Source: Alopecurus myosuroides
Taxonomy: Eukaryota > Streptophyta > Magnoliopsida > Poales > Poaceae
NCBI GenBank assembly: GCA_028641055.1
Contig: CM054057.1
Span: 577,496,610-577,560,609 of the forward strand
Length of the DNA stretch: 64,000 nt
Direction of reading: 5' to 3'
Below the pieces are notes generated by a model. The model was not told where the DNA came from. It ran no database searches and saw only the letters and a program-made list of their open reading frames with translations. The position numbers and the translations under genes were made by a program. Position 1 is the first letter of the stretch. Each line of letters starts with the position of its first letter. Positions 36,104 to 49,056 of this stretch are shown here, in pieces.

Positions 36104-38635
36104 AGAAAAGCACTTCTTGGAAGATAACCCATGTTTTTATTTTTGCAATTTTTTCTTATGTTTTCTTTGAGCCAAGGTGTTGTTTGTAGAAAATCCTTTA
36201 TATCTATATTTTCTCGTATTTGTTGTGCCAAGTAAAGTCTCTAGTGAAAAGGTGAAGTTAGATTTGGATTTCTGTGCAGGAAACTGATTTCTGCTATCCA
36301 CTGTTAAATTCACATAAATTCACAGAAAGATAAAAATGACCTGCAATTTTTTTTGCTTAATCCTCGGCTATTTCTGAAACCTTTTCTAGTTTTAAGTTTT
36401 TCGATCTGAGCAACGTAAGTGCCTCGAAAAAATTCGTCTTTACATACTGTTCTGGTTTTGATAGATTCTGCCTTTTTTACTTGCATTCTCTCTTTTACTA
36501 TGTTGAGTGGATTTCTCTGCTCCATAAAACATCAGTGGCTGTACCTAATATTAAAAAAGTATTAATAATTCTTGTGTCCAAGGAGAACATGTGTGTTTTT
36601 GATTGTGCACTAACCCTCTAATGAGAATTACTTTGAGTTTTGTGTGAAGGAAGTTTTCAAGGGTCAATAGAAGAGGATGAGATAATGTGATCAACAAGAG
36701 TGAAAAGCCTCAGCTTGGGGACACCCCCGTGGTTCATCCCAGAAAATTCCAAGAAGAATCAAGCGTCTAATCTTGGGGATGCCCAAGTCATCCCCTTCTT
36801 CATCAGCAACTTATCAGGTCACTTCTAGTGAAACTATATTTTTATTCGGTCACATCAGATGCACTTTGCTTGGAGCGTCTGTTTTTATTTTCTTTTCTTT
36901 TATTTTCCTTGCTCCAAAATTATTAGTTGGAACCCAGCATTCTTGTGTTGGAGAGAGACACACTCCACTTTTTCATATGAATACTCATATTCTTCATCAT
37001 ACTCGTATTCTTAGTTTTTCTTCTAGCTGCTGCAAATCCTCTTAGCTCCTGTTTTTCATGCATATCTTATTTAGAGTTGTTAGTTCTAGTAGAGTAGTAG
37101 TAATCTCCTGTTTCGTTGATATATCATTTGGAGATTTTTTATATATAAAATGATTGGTTTTAGAAAGCAGTAAAAAATATTTCATGCTTATAACAGTGCA
37201 AAAAGAAGCTTATTTAGACCGTGGCTATACTTTTCATGTCATGTTGGATGTTATTTTAATTCTATGCTTAGTAGTTATTATTGTAGCATGACTTGTCTCA
37301 AATAGCCAACAATTCTTAATGCGGCATTGAAATAATCATGAGTTGTTTTTATCACATTGAAGCATAATATTGTGGTGTTCTCCTTCGAATGCTTTATTTA
37401 GTTGACTTGGCGCATGCTTAAACCATGTTATGACTACAAACCAGTCACATGTAGCCTCTATGATTAGTTTTTGACTTGTAATACTGTTTATGCTTTGATT
37501 AATAATGTTTTTGTCGCTATACATGATTATGGACATTACTGCTCTCTTGATTTGTCCCTCCCAGTCTTTTGATAGCCTCCACCTGTACTGAGTATGAGCT
37601 CTAGTCGTGAATCTAACTCCCAAAAACCAAAGTTTGCCAAATGTGTCCACCATACCTACTTACATGTGGTATTTAACCGCCACTCCAAGTAAATTTCTCA
37701 TGTGCTACCTTTAAAACCTTTAAAATTATACCTGTTTCGTGCCCCTGTTTTAGCTCATGAGGAAGTAAATAGAGAATCTTTATTTCACTTGTTGATTGGA
37801 CTTTACACACCTGGACTAGTGGCACATCCGCTTATCCAAATTTATAGAAGAGCTGGCAGCGGGATGCCCAGCCCCAAAATTGGTTAATATAAAATTCTCT
37901 TAACACTTTTTGCCCCTGATTTATCAACCAAAGCATAATTGTGTAAACAAAAGAGAAGAGGGATGATCTACGACACCAGTAGCGTCCTTCAATGGGAGCC
38001 GCTCTTGTAAGGTCTAGTTGGCTTATGACGTACTTTATTGTCTGTTTACCATTCGTTGACATAAGCATACACCTCTCTAAAAATGTTTTCAATACCTCTG
38101 TTTACTAAAATAAAAAGCTCTAGCACATGAGTTAATCCCTGCTTCCCTCTGCGAAGGGCCTTTCTTTTAATTTTATGTTGAGTCTCCATCTTCTAACTTG
38201 AACTCATTCTGAGGATAATGTGCATCAGTCCCAAAGATTATTATTGATTGATTCATGATATGTTATTACTTGCTCGCAAATTATTTGTTTCTAGTCATCC
38301 ACTTGAACTTTGAAGGTGTCCTGGCATTTATGTTTTGCTCCACTTTTAAGGACAAGCGAAATATCACTTGGCTATGTTTTCTTTATGCTCGAAACAAATG
38401 TATAACTTTCAAGTGCATTATTATTCATGATCTTTTATTTGTGTTACTTTTCATGATGCAACATGATTGCTAAGTTTCATTGTTAAAATTAAATCTACCA
38501 TGTCTGTGTTTAAAGTACTATGATCTCAGCTTACATATGCTTTTCCAAATAGGATGATCAAGTTTATGTTGGTAGCATGTCACCTCAGAAATTATTTGTT
38601 TTTATCGTTTACCTACTCGAGGACGAGTAGAACTA
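36104..38635 (+). other. Athila-type non-coding 3' interior
   Basis: 2.5 kb without a convincing ORF. It matches 54303-56185 of the second Athila copy over most of its length (for example the CTCAGCTTGGGGACACCC-like start and the CCTACTCGAGGACGAGTAG end), so it is a standard part of the family, not host DNA. The short ORFs in it are not conserved between the copies except a 70-codon AT-rich frame near 38255-38473, which I do not trust. Confidence 0.6.
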
Positions 38636-38649
38636 ATCTTGGGGATTCT
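38636..38649 (+). promoter_or_regulatory. Athila polypurine tract
   Basis: ATCTTGGGGATTCT before the LTR start TGATACGTC. The same place in the second copy reads ATGCTTGGGGATGT (56185-56197). Confidence 0.7.
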
Positions 38650-39238
38650 TGATACGTCTCAAACGTATCTATAATTTCTGATGTTCCATGTTGTTTTCAT
38701 GCCATATGCTACATGTTTTCTATACACTTTATGTCATTTTTATGGATTTCCTGGGACTAACCTATTGACAAGATGCCATAGAGTCAGTTCCTATTTTCTG
38801 CTGTTTTTGGTTTCAGAAAAGATGTTCTGGAAATTTTCTCGGAATTGGACGAAACAAAATCCCAGGGTCTTAGAAATCCGTCACGTACACGGAGTCCGGA
38901 GGGGACCCGGAGGGAGGGACCTGGAGCCAACATACCATAGGGTGGATCGCCCCCTTGTTCGCGCCACCAGGTGGTGTGGCCCCCTGGCCTCCCACCGACG
39001 TTGCCCTTTCACCTATTTAACCTCCTCCTCGCGTTGAGCCTCCATCCACGAAAAGTTCTGTAGCCGCCGTCATCATCAACCCTACTTCGGGAGGGTTATG
39101 AAGCTCTCCCCGGCACCCTACTGGGAGGGGGAATCATCACTAAAGGGCTCTTCATCACCATGCCTGCCTCCGGAGTGATGCATGAGTAGTTCATCCTTGG
39201 ACCACGGGTCCATAGTAGTAGCTTTATGGTTGTCTTAT

Positions 39239-39714
39239 TGTCGTGGGATAATCACGGCAGACGTTACCGGGGGTAACTTATCTTGGGGCAAGACGACACT
39301 GGTGTTTGGGAGAGGGTTTAGCTCAGAGGAAAACATGATGATATGCGATCTGTTAGCCGGCAAACAAGTCGCTGAGTCTCCGATCTCGATATATTGATCT
39401 CAACTCTCGTGTTTACACTGGATACTCGATACCTAGCAATATCGCTCGAACTCTTGGATCCCTAAACCTAACCTAGGGGCCGGCTTATAAAGCATCCGGA
39501 TCCCTGGCCTGTTCTCCAAGGCGCACTCTGAGTCCTACCCGGACACTGCTTACAAAACCCTAAACTCCCTTAGCGGAACCCACAATCCGGGTTTCCAGGC
39601 CTACGATCTTGGGCCTTCTAGAAGCTCCTTTATCCTTAGCCGGGTCTTTGCGCAGCGTCCTTTGGGCCGAGTTATACCTTGGCGTTGGGCTACCGGGTTA
39701 TCATCCCTCCATCA
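39239..39714 (-). repeat. Tat2 3' LTR
   Basis: Read on the plus strand it begins TGTCGTGGGA and ends CCTCCATCA, the reverse of the Tat1 LTR boundaries. It is followed by the reverse polypurine tract GTAGTCCCCAGAATAGC. Confidence 0.92.
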
Positions 39715-40101
39715 GTAGTCCCCAGAATAGCTTGGGCTTCACGGGATCCTCCTTGAAGCGCTCGCTATTCCCTGCAAAAATATCAAACACACAAGTCCAT
39801 AGAGGCCGGGTTAAGGTGCTTTGATAAACAGCTAGGCCTAACTCCAAGGTGGCCACTTAACAACCCGGCTTTCTCTAGGTCCTTTTTTACTCTTTCCGGG
39901 TCAGCGCTCTGATAAGAATGTCAAAGATCCGGCTTACTTTACTCGATAACTGATCCTGATATTGCGGAGAAGATCCCCTCCTTATCTCTGTCCGGATATC
40001 TCGTCCAGCACTTAAAGCATATCTCACAAAATCCGGGCAGATAGCCGTTATTCCGAAATTTTCGGTTCCCGCCCGTTGGACTAGGTTTATCCGCTCGCAC
40101 C

Positions 40102-40110
40102 TTATAAATA
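40102..40110 (+). promoter_or_regulatory. TATA box of the Tat2 antisense gene
   Basis: TTATAAATA lies about 570 bp before the first coding ATG and just before a C-rich leader. Tat1 keeps a TTATAAATA box at the equivalent place (27106-27117, minus), which is evidence that the internal antisense promoter is a family feature. Confidence 0.65.
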
Positions 40111-40667
40111 GGTGCCCAGGAGATAACCTAACCCCCCCAACGGTTCATTCCAGCTCCTCCTCTTTCCTCATCTCTCGTGCTTGCGCAACACCACCACGAG
40201 AACCTCAAGCCCCCCGCCGGAGCAAAACCGCCACCTGCTACGTTCATCTTCGAGCCGCTCCACGCCGCCGCCGAGCTCCGCCGCCACACCCTCGTCTGGC
40301 CCGCCGGGAGTTGCGAAGGGACATTCAGACTGCGCTATTCGCCGCCGCCGCGTGCTACTCCAGTCTCCTTCAGTAAGTTCCGTGTATCCATCAATTCAAC
40401 CTCGCAATTTTTCGATTTACTCTAGATTAGATCTAGGTCAACCCGCAGGCCATTTTCCTTGTCGCGCCGGATTAGGTCGCTTAGATGCTTGCTAATTCCT
40501 CCAATAACCTGATTGATGGTCACACCCCACTATCCTATCATCACCAATCATCGATTTCTCCGTAGAATCGTCCGCAACTTTTTCAATCTAGATCCATTTC
40601 GCCAAAATTTTCCGCGCCTGTCATTGAAACCCGGAAAATCTTCTTCTTCCGGTTCTTTTGCTTGCAG

Positions 40668-43600
40668 TAGATACATGGGCAATCATCCGTCTTCCTCAAA
40701 CACCTTTGAATACGTAAGTACCCCATAGTTTTTATAATGATGCTTGATACCCGGATAACTTGTAACCTTGCCTTCTAGAGTGATACCCGGATAATTCTTA
40801 ACTTCCATGCTTTCTTGATACCACTCGCAAATACTCGGATAATTCATGGTTTCCGAGTCTTACTTCTCGCACCTTTTTGCCTTGTGTTTTGCAGGTTGAT
40901 CCCATGGCTCCCAAGAAGCAAGGGAAGCCACCAGCCAAGGCTAAGACCACCAACTCCATATCCGCCAACTGGGCGTGATCCACTGTCACGAAGGCCAAGT
41001 TAGAAGAGCTGGCCGAGTTAGGGATTCTCCCTTCTCAAAAAGATATCCATTGGAGGGTGCCGGGTGATGAGACCCGACCCACGCCTGCCGACGACGAGGT
41101 AATCTGCTTCGTCGAACACGTGACCCGGGGGTTCCGTCCTCCGGGTCACCCCTTCTTTCGAGATGTTCTGAGCCACTATGGCCTCCGGGTATTTGACATA
41201 GGGCCTAACTCTATGTTGAATATTACCCATTTCATTGTTTTATCCGAGTCATACTTGTGCACTCCGCCAAGTTTGGCTCTCTTTATCGAACTCTTCCGGT
41301 GCAAGCCGTGCCGCGAAAGCGGTGACGGAGCACTTCTCACTTGCGGCGGGGTATCCATCCAACGCCGTAAGAACTCACCAATGCCAACCCTTAATCTGAA
41401 TTCCCACGTTAAGCACTGGCAATTATCCTTCTTTTACTGCCACAACACCTCCCCACCCGGCGAGAAGAAACTGCCGGGTTACTCGGAGGACCTCCTCGAA
41501 ATTTCCGAGAAATTCAACGCTTTCGCCCCTGACTCGGACAGGGAGGCAATCCAGCCCCTTCTCTCGAAAATATCTGTCTTATCCGCCCAAGGTCTCCTTG
41601 GGCTAAATCTGGTCAAGACATGGGTGGATTTCCGGATCCAACCCAACTCTATCCGCACTAAGCTGATGTGCGATTACTCGGGGCATACCACGGACGCGCT
41701 CCGGTATTCCTCCAAGAACTATCCAGCCGGCGACACCAACAAAACCATCAAGGGCTTCTTGACGGAAAAGTTGGAAGTGATCAAGAACATCGCCGGGTTG
41801 CCGCCATTCACCCGGGAAAATCCGGCCCCAGCGGTAAGACCCGATACGTGTAACCTTATTCACACGCCTTTGACTTGATACAACTACCGGTTCTCACCTT
41901 CCTGTTTTTATCTCAGGCTGATGACGCTTTCTGGAGTGTTGAAACCTCTCCTACTACCGGAGACCCGGAAGAAGAAGACGAGCCGGCTGACAATGATGAG
42001 GGTATTTATCCGAATCTTGTGTCATCTTCACTTGCATAAATTTCCTCTCATTTAACCTTTTCCATCGATACATACTCGGCTTGTAGGGCTGGAGGACGAG
42101 GATGAGAAGGATGAGGAGGACCCGGAGGCCACCGAGTCCGATCAAGAAATAACAGTCAGGGCCAAGAGGAAGGCCAGAGGAGTGGTGTCCAAGGTTCCTT
42201 ATTCCACCATGTCTTCCGAACCCTACTCTTTTGATAACATGCACAGACTTAACCAACAACTATCCAACTCATCGCACTTGAAGGACTCTCTCCGACCAAG
42301 CGTAGGGTGACCGGAGTTCACCGGGCGATGATCCCCTAAACCCGGGTATGTCCACCTCACCAAACCGCCGGGCCGGTACTCCTCCTCCTCGCCCCTCCAA
42401 ATCTCCTCGGCGTCACCCCTCCCCCAACCATCCTTTGGCCGGGCAGCTCAGGGTTCCGCTATCAGCTCCTATGACAATCTCATCGGCTTCCAGCAGTGAA
42501 TTCCTGCCGGATTACGCTGTGAACACCGGGTAAGTCTCTGCTGTATGATATCCTCGCGCACTTGATTATTTCAATCTGCTGTTGTTGACTATTCCTCTCT
42601 TTTCCTTAGCGCCCAAGTCACGACTAGTGACCCGGAGAACATGGAGACGGATAACCGGGAGACGGAGGGGCCGACTGATAACATGGACGCCGCGACTGGC
42701 GGTGACGATGAGAACAACCAGGAACAAGGCCCCTTGGGCGATCCAGTTCACCAGGCCGCCGGGTCTCCAGAGTCATCCGAAGCAGTGGACGAGGAGATCG
42801 AGGTCCCGGACACGAGGATGGGTTCTCCAAACCCGGATACCCAGACCGTCCGGGTCTCGACCCCAAAGTCGGGGAAAGTTCACCGACCAAGCGACCAGGC
42901 TGCCGGCTCTTCTGGTGTCCGACCCGAAGACATGACGTTTGCCCAGATGCTCGAATCCCTGCACACCTTGAGGGCTGATGAAGAAAATATCTTGGAGGCT
43001 TTAATAGCCAAACACGAGGTAAACCCGAATAATATTGCTTGTGTCATTATCTAGTCCCCAAGTTCCGAGTGAATTGATTGATAATTTGCTTGGAACTTTA
43101 CGGCATAACCGACTGATAGCTTGCCTTTTACCCGGCTAACACTTCCTTGCGTCCGTGCAGTCCTTCGTGACCCAATCTGAGAAGAAATTGGCAAAGGCCA
43201 CCAAGCTCATTGAGAAGGAGGTGGCTCTGCGTGAGGCGGCCGAAGCTGAGGCCAGGAGGAGTGGGAAGATCACGAGGAAGTATAGGAGGAGGGCTCATAC
43301 AGTAGAAGATAATCTAACGAACCTTTCTGTTCAGATTGCTGATACGTATCGTGCTTTGCTCGGTATGATTCTTAGCATAATATTCATAATCCGGTTTATC
43401 CTTCTGAGAAATAGCCGGGGTTTCCTTACTCGTGTTCCCATTTCTTTCTGCAGGTCCGGATGAAGTAATGCCGGACGAAGATGATATTGCCAGGCTGAAA
43501 ACCATCAAGAGCGTTATCCGGCAGCTATGTGCCGGAAACAAATGGATCCTTCAAGAACTACGGTGGCCGGGTGTTGGGCATGTCGACCTGAAGAGAATGC

Positions 43601-44121
43601 TGGACGCCTGCTCCACTATTCCCGAATGGATTTGGCATTGGAAGCGCTCGTCCTGCCGGGTTGGAGTAACCCGGGGGCTTGCGCTGGCTAAAGCTTATTT
43701 TCCTAAGCTCGAGCCAGCCAAGCTTATGGGAGGGTTTCCGGAATTCAACCGTGATGGGTCCATGTTTTCTGCGAAGGATTTCAAGGCCATCCAGAAAGAA
43801 GTCCGTTACCCGGCCAGCATGATTGCTGACGGCTTGGATGTCAGTTCCATTGTCCCTGCATATGATGCTGATAGTGAAGCGGTTAAGTCGGATCTTCCCA
43901 AACCGTATGATATGCTAGCCCGATGGAAGGAGGAAACTGCCAAGTTGAGGGAGGAAGCCGCAAAGAAGAAGGCTGAAGCCGATTCTGCGCCTGCTACCTC
44001 CACACCAGTCGTCCCTCCTCCTGCGCGAGCCGGCACTGCTACTGATCCGGGTGCTGCTGCTACCAAGGGTAATAGCAAGGGCAAGGAGAAGATGGACGCC
44101 GCAGCCCAGAATGCCGAGTGA
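40668..44121 (+). pseudogene. Tat2 antisense spliced accessory gene (about 8 exons), one internal stop
   Basis: A non-coding first exon ends at 40372 (CA/GTAAGT). Coding exons inferred from splice sites and matching phases are 40675-40713, 40895-41833, 41917-42001, 42087-42193, a middle exon ending 42529, 42610-43018, 43161-43362 and 43454-44121. Phases agree at every junction except the poorly defined start of the middle exon. The product would be roughly 880 residues: a conserved N-terminal domain (FRPPGHPFFRDVL, TCGGVSIQRRKN) like the plant 'putative gypsy type transposon' family, an acidic middle, a coiled coil and an Ala/Lys-rich tail. A TGA at 40976-40978 interrupts exon 3; Tat1 has a sense codon there. 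Function unknown. Confidence 0.72.
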
Positions 44122-45154
44122 TACCTGCTACCTGATGCCGTTTCGTATGCGTCAATCGGCCAATGGGCCGTTTAAACAATCATTTTTTGATGATGCGCCT
44201 GTGCACCTTTGATACTAGTACCAAAATTTGTAATGCACTTTAAGTTCTTGATACACCTTGTGCTTCTTCTGAACGTTTAAATTTATCTACTTTTGAGCCC
44301 ACTTGTTCTTGATATCCGACTTTCTTTATGGTTCCTTTTGTGAGACTCAGTTTCCGAGTTTCATGGGTTTTGACAAGCGGACTTTTCTCTAAGTCCCCAA
44401 GTCCCCCAGACTCGGATGTTTGGGTTTTTTGAGTTTTAGCAACTGAGCAACTTTTTCTTTTTCAAAATCCTCAGTCCCCAAGACCCGAAATTCCGAGTCT
44501 GGGATGTGTGGTCTTTCCAAGAGAACAAGTTGTTTGCTGCTAAGCCCCAACCCAGAGCCGTTTCACATAGGTATTGAAGTTATGCTTGATAAACGTTGAG
44601 TTTCCGGCTGTTAGCCCTACACTCTGCATAACTTGTGGTTTGGATGACCCTTTTGACTATCTTGTACTATAAGCCAGCTTTCGCGTGGATATCATGTTGT
44701 TACGTCTATACGAAAACAGGGTCAGGCAAGTCCCATTGGGCTTCATGGCTGATTGTAATCGTAAGCGAGCAAATCATGCCACTTTAGTGCGAGTCACATC
44801 GAGCTTAAGTAAGAAAAGTCAAGAAAATTTGGCTCCTTTGTCCGGTTATAAGATTGCAGCCGTACTCGTTTGCGAGTAATCGTCCCTTATAACTCATAGG
44901 CATCAAGGCCGGGTCATTGAGTTTGTAACTGTGCTATTCGAGCAATCAGCCCCCAAGACCTAAATATATGCAACATACCAAGAGTGAAGAACATACGAAT
45001 AACCACCTCTTTATTTGATATGAGAAAGTTAGGTCAGCAAGCCACCTCATTAAAAACCCATCCAGTCCCCAAGGGTACCCTAGATAGGAAAAGAGTGCGT
45101 CTGAAACCTGCTGCCTGTTACATCGTGCAATTCCACTTGCCAATATAGTCTATA
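44122..45154. other. Tat2 spacer between antisense gene and integrase end
   Basis: About 1 kb, the meeting point of the two convergent genes. It matches 22072-23115 of Tat1 in reverse. It has no protein-like ORF. TTTGTAATG-type sequence at about 44225 could serve as a polyadenylation region for the antisense gene. Confidence 0.5.
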
Positions 45155-45613
45155 CTAAGTATAGTAGGGACGTAGCTGAGCCACGTTCCATGGTCTGTCT
45201 CTTTCTTGCATAGATGAAGTGGTATGAGCAGTGTCGTTAACTGTAGCCGACTCTTCCCTTGCGTCTATCAAGTAATATGATCTGTTGTGCAGATTCCGAC
45301 TTATGATAAATGGTCCTTCCCATGGAGGTGATAACTTGTGTTTTCCTTCGTTTGACTGTACCAGGCGTAGAACCAGGTCTCCTTCCTGAAAGACCCGGGT
45401 TTTCACGCGCCGGCTATGATACCTCCGTAAATCTTGCTGATATATGGCTGATCTTTCCAGTGCTTGTTCCCTTTGCTCTTCTAACATATCTATGGCGTCC
45501 TGCCGGGTCTTTTCGTTCTTTACCTCGACGTAAGCCGAGACTCGAGGCGAGTCATGGATGATATCACTCGGCAACACCGCCTCTGCACCATAAACCATGA
45601 AAAACGGTGTCAT
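45155..45613 (-). pseudogene. Tat2 integrase C-terminal domain
   Basis: A 152-residue frame starting MTPFFMVYGAEAVLPSD, the conserved end of the Gypsy integrase, followed by a basic helix and a GDLVLR...PPWEGPF segment, the small beta-barrel that binds DNA. It is separated from the catalytic core by a TAG at 45647-45649 in the same frame, where a Trp codon is expected. Confidence 0.85.
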
Positions 45614-45646
45614 CTGAGTGGATCTGTTAGGTGTTGTGTTGATACC

Positions 45647-46123
45647 CTAAACCACTGCGGGTAATTCTTCAACCCATGCACCAGCAGCTCTGATACACGG
45701 AACTCGCAATCGTGGCTTTAATCCACGAAGAAATTCTTGATTTGCCCTCTCCACTTGACCATTAGCCTGTGGATGGGCCACTGAAGCTACGTCAAGCCGG
45801 ATTCCATTGTTACCACAAAATTTCTCCATCTCACCAAGGGACATATTGGTTCCATTATCGGTAATTATGCTATGGGGATACTCGAACCGATAGATAATCC
45901 TTTTCAGGAACTTGACTGTTGTAATTGCTTCACAGTTGGTAACTGGCATAACCTCAACCCACTTGGTAAACTTGTCAATGGCCACCAAGAGGTGCGTCTT
46001 TTTGCAAGGTGACATGTGAAAGGGGCCAACCATGTCCATACCCCAAACAGCAAACGGCCAAGTTAACGGATAGTCCGTAGTTCCATAGCCGGCACATGGG
46101 TTTGGCGAGCGTACCTTTGACAT
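45647..46123 (-). pseudogene. Tat2 integrase catalytic core
   Basis: The DDE core is readable: first Asp in WGMDMVGP, second Asp in IITDNGTN, and Glu in ANGQVERAN. The 5' side is joined to the preceding zinc-binding part by a one-base shift near 46068. The core would cut and join element DNA ends to the chromosome. It ends at a TAG replacing Trp. Confidence 0.88.
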
Positions 46124-46821
46124 CCGTCACACCTTGCCACCAAGCGCTCCGCGTCTGCTAGGGCCGTGAGCCAGAAAAAACCATGTCGATAAGCTTTGGC
46201 CACAAGAGATCTTGTGGATGCATGGTGCCCACAATCGCCTTCATGGATTTCCTTGAGGATCTGTCGGCCTTCTTCTGGTGCTACACAGCACAAAAAGACT
46301 CCTGCTGCGCTTCTCTTGTATAACTCTCCATTGATGATAGAATATCCTTTTGCTCGCCTCAGAATTTGTCTTGCTAATACTTCCTGCTGTGGTAACTCGC
46401 CCCGTGATAGGTAAGCCAAGAACGGCTCTGTCCACTCGGGAACAGCACGTACTGTGGCCACGAGCTCCAAATCCGGGTCTTGATTTGCCAGTTCTTCCTC
46501 AGACTCGGTTTTAACTGATGGTCGCCATAGTTCGTCCAGGAAAACATTAGGTGGAACCGGCTCTCTGCGCGAGTCGAGTCTGGCGAGTGCATCTGCTGCC
46601 TCATTTTTTCTTCTGTCTATGTGCTCCACCTCGTACCCGGAGAAACATCCGGCAACTCTATCAACTTCTCTGCGGTATGCTGCCATAGTTGCATCTTTTC
46701 TATCCCATGTTCCTGAGACCTGCTGTACCACAAGGCCCGAATCTCCGAAGCATCGTATCCTCTTAATGTTCATTTCCTTGGCTACCTTTAAGCCGTGCAA
46801 TAGGGCCTCATACTCGGCCAC
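46063..46821 (-). pseudogene. Tat2 second RNase H region and integrase zinc finger
   Basis: The first 100 residues (MAEYEALLHGLKVAKE..., DSGLVVQQVSG, ADALARL) fit the extra, archaeal-type RNase H that marks the Tat lineage. The end holds the integrase H-H-C-C finger (GHHASTRSL... CDGCQRYA). It is in the same frame as the RT ORF, separated from it by TAG codons at 47041-47043 and 46846-46848. The WIMHFDGSK start of this RNase H lies between the two stops. Confidence 0.85.
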
Positions 46822-47040
46822 GTTGTTGGAACAATCAAAGTGAATCTATAGCACGTAACTCAATTTGTCTCCTTTGGGTGATGTTAGCACCACTCCAGCT
46901 CCTGATCCCTCGTATTGCTTGGATCCATCAAAGTGCATGATCCAAGACTCGGAGTTTGGAGCCATGGTGGGCATGCCTGTGTGCGTCCAATCGTTAACGA
47001 AATCGACCAGATCCTGAGATTTGATTGCTGACCTGGGCTC

Positions 47041-49014
47041 CTAGTTGATGTGATAATCCCCCATCTCTATCGCCCATTTGGCTATTCTTCCTGTTGCATC
47101 CGAGTTTCTGATGATATCCGACATCGGTATCGAACTAACCACTGTTATGGGGTGTTCCTGGAAATACGGCTTCAGTTTCCGGCTGGCCATAAAGACCCCG
47201 AAAACCAGCTTTTGCCAATGCGGATAGCGCTGCTTTGCCTCCGATAATACCTCGCTGACGTAATAGACCGGTCTCTGAACCGGGTAACCTTTCCCATCCT
47301 CTTTACGTTCCACAACAACTACCGCGCTAACGGCTCGGGGTCCAGCTGCTACATATAGCAACATGGGCTCTTTAGGACCCGGGGCCGCTATGATTGGTGC
47401 TTCAGATAACTGCTTCTTTAGTGCCTCGAACGCTTCATCCGCCTCCTGATCCCACACGAATTTATCGGACTTCTTCAAGAGCCGGTACAAGGGTATTGCT
47501 TTTTCTCCGAGTCTGTAAATAAATCGGCTCAAGGCTGCTACACAGCCCGTGAGCTTCTGGACATGCTTCAAATTTTCCGGCTTTTTCAGACTTTGGATAG
47601 CTTTGATTTTATCCGGGTTTGCCTCAATTCCTCTCTCGGAAATGATAAAGCCGAGTAATTTCCCAGCTGGAACTCCGAACACGCACTTTGTCGGATTAAG
47701 CTTCATCTGATACCTCCTCAAGTTCTTGAACGTTTCCTTTAGATCATCGATAAATGTCTCCGCCTTCCTGGTCTTGATAACCACATCATCCACATAAGCA
47801 TGGACGTTGCGTCCGATTTGGTCCTCGAAGCACTTCTGAATACACCGTTGATAAGTTGCGCCAGCGTTCTTCAACCCAAATGTCATGGTTTTGTAACAGA
47901 AGGCCCCAAAAGGGGTTATAAATGATGTTTTCTCCCAATCTTCCCTCTTGAGCTTGATCTGATGATACCCGGAATATGCGTCTAGAAAGCATAATAGGTC
48001 ACTTCCAGCCACTGCGTCTATGATCTGACCTATCCTCGGTAGCGCGAACGGATCCTTTGGGCAATGCTTGTTAAGACTCGTGTAATCAATGCACATCCTC
48101 CACTCATTGGTCTTTTTCATTACGAGAACCGGATTCGCTAACCAGTCCGGGTGAAATACTTCCATGATAAAGCCGGCTGTTAGCAAGCGAGCAATTTCTT
48201 CTCCTATTGCTTTCCTTCTTTCCTCGTTCATCTTCCTCAAGCCCTGCTTCACAGGCCTGGACTTGGGATCTACGTGCAAACTGTGCTCTACCAATTCTGT
48301 GGGGATACCCGGCATGTCGCTAGGCGTCCAGGCGAACACATCCGCATTTGAACGTATAAACTCCACAAGTGCCTTCTCCTGCTTGCTGTCCAAGTTAGAC
48401 CCTATAGCAAACTGCTTAGTGGGATCACCTTCAACAAAAGCTATCATCTTGGTATCCTGCGCTGCTTTGAATTTTGCTCCCTCATCTTCGGTATTCGGCC
48501 TCTTCAATACCGTTCTGTCATCCGGGTCTACTTGAGACCGGTAATACTTGAGTTCCTCTTTTCTGCAAGCCTGCTCAACCATTACTGAATCTCCTTCATC
48601 GCACTCAACCGCTATATCCCGGCTTCCATGTATGGTGATGGTCTGCTTAGGACCCAGGATTTTTAGCAGTAGATACACGTAACACGGCCTAGCCATGAAT
48701 TTAGCATAAGCCGGCCTTCCGAACAGCGCGTGATAAGGACTGCGCAACTTGACCACCTCGAAAGTGAGCCACTCAACTCGATAATTGTCCTTTGACTCTC
48801 CAAAAGCTACCTCCAATGCGATTTTTCCCTCGGGGCACGCTGAGTGACCCGGCAGTATCCCATGAAAAATTGTTGAGCTTTTCTGTAGCTGAGACTCCTT
48901 GAGACCCATGCGTAAAAAGGTTTCCCAATATAAGATATTGATGCTACTTCCACCGTCCATTAGGACCTTTTTCAACTCATAGCCATTAACTTGTGGTGCG
49001 ACTACCAACGCCAA
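47041..49014 (-). pseudogene. pol: Tat2 Pol: protease, reverse transcriptase, RNase H
   Basis: A 657-codon open frame. Protease: VLMDGGSSINILYW at residues about 16-29. RT: EWRMCIDYTSLNKHC, DAYSGYHQIKL and the catalytic AYVDDVV motif (47790-47815). RNase H: the MLLYVAAGPRAVSAVVV and AKQRYPHWQKLVFG segments. It is bounded by TGA at 49057-49059 upstream in the same frame and TAG at 47041-47043 downstream. The long intact frame is unusual in this window, but the surrounding stops make the full polyprotein non-functional without readthrough. Confidence 0.9.
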
Positions 49015-49056
49015 GACTCCCGGGTGTTCTATTCTTTCCGGGTGATCTCTTCTGCT

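Noticed and set aside
36773..37045. 90-codon ORF in the Athila 3' interior
   Set aside because: The matching sequence at 54310-54580 does not keep the frame, so it is not conserved coding sequence.
38255..38473. 72-codon AT-rich ORF similar to one at 55796-56020
   Set aside because: It is present in both Athila copies, but differences are not concentrated at third positions and it has no start context or domain. Shared only because the DNA is homologous.
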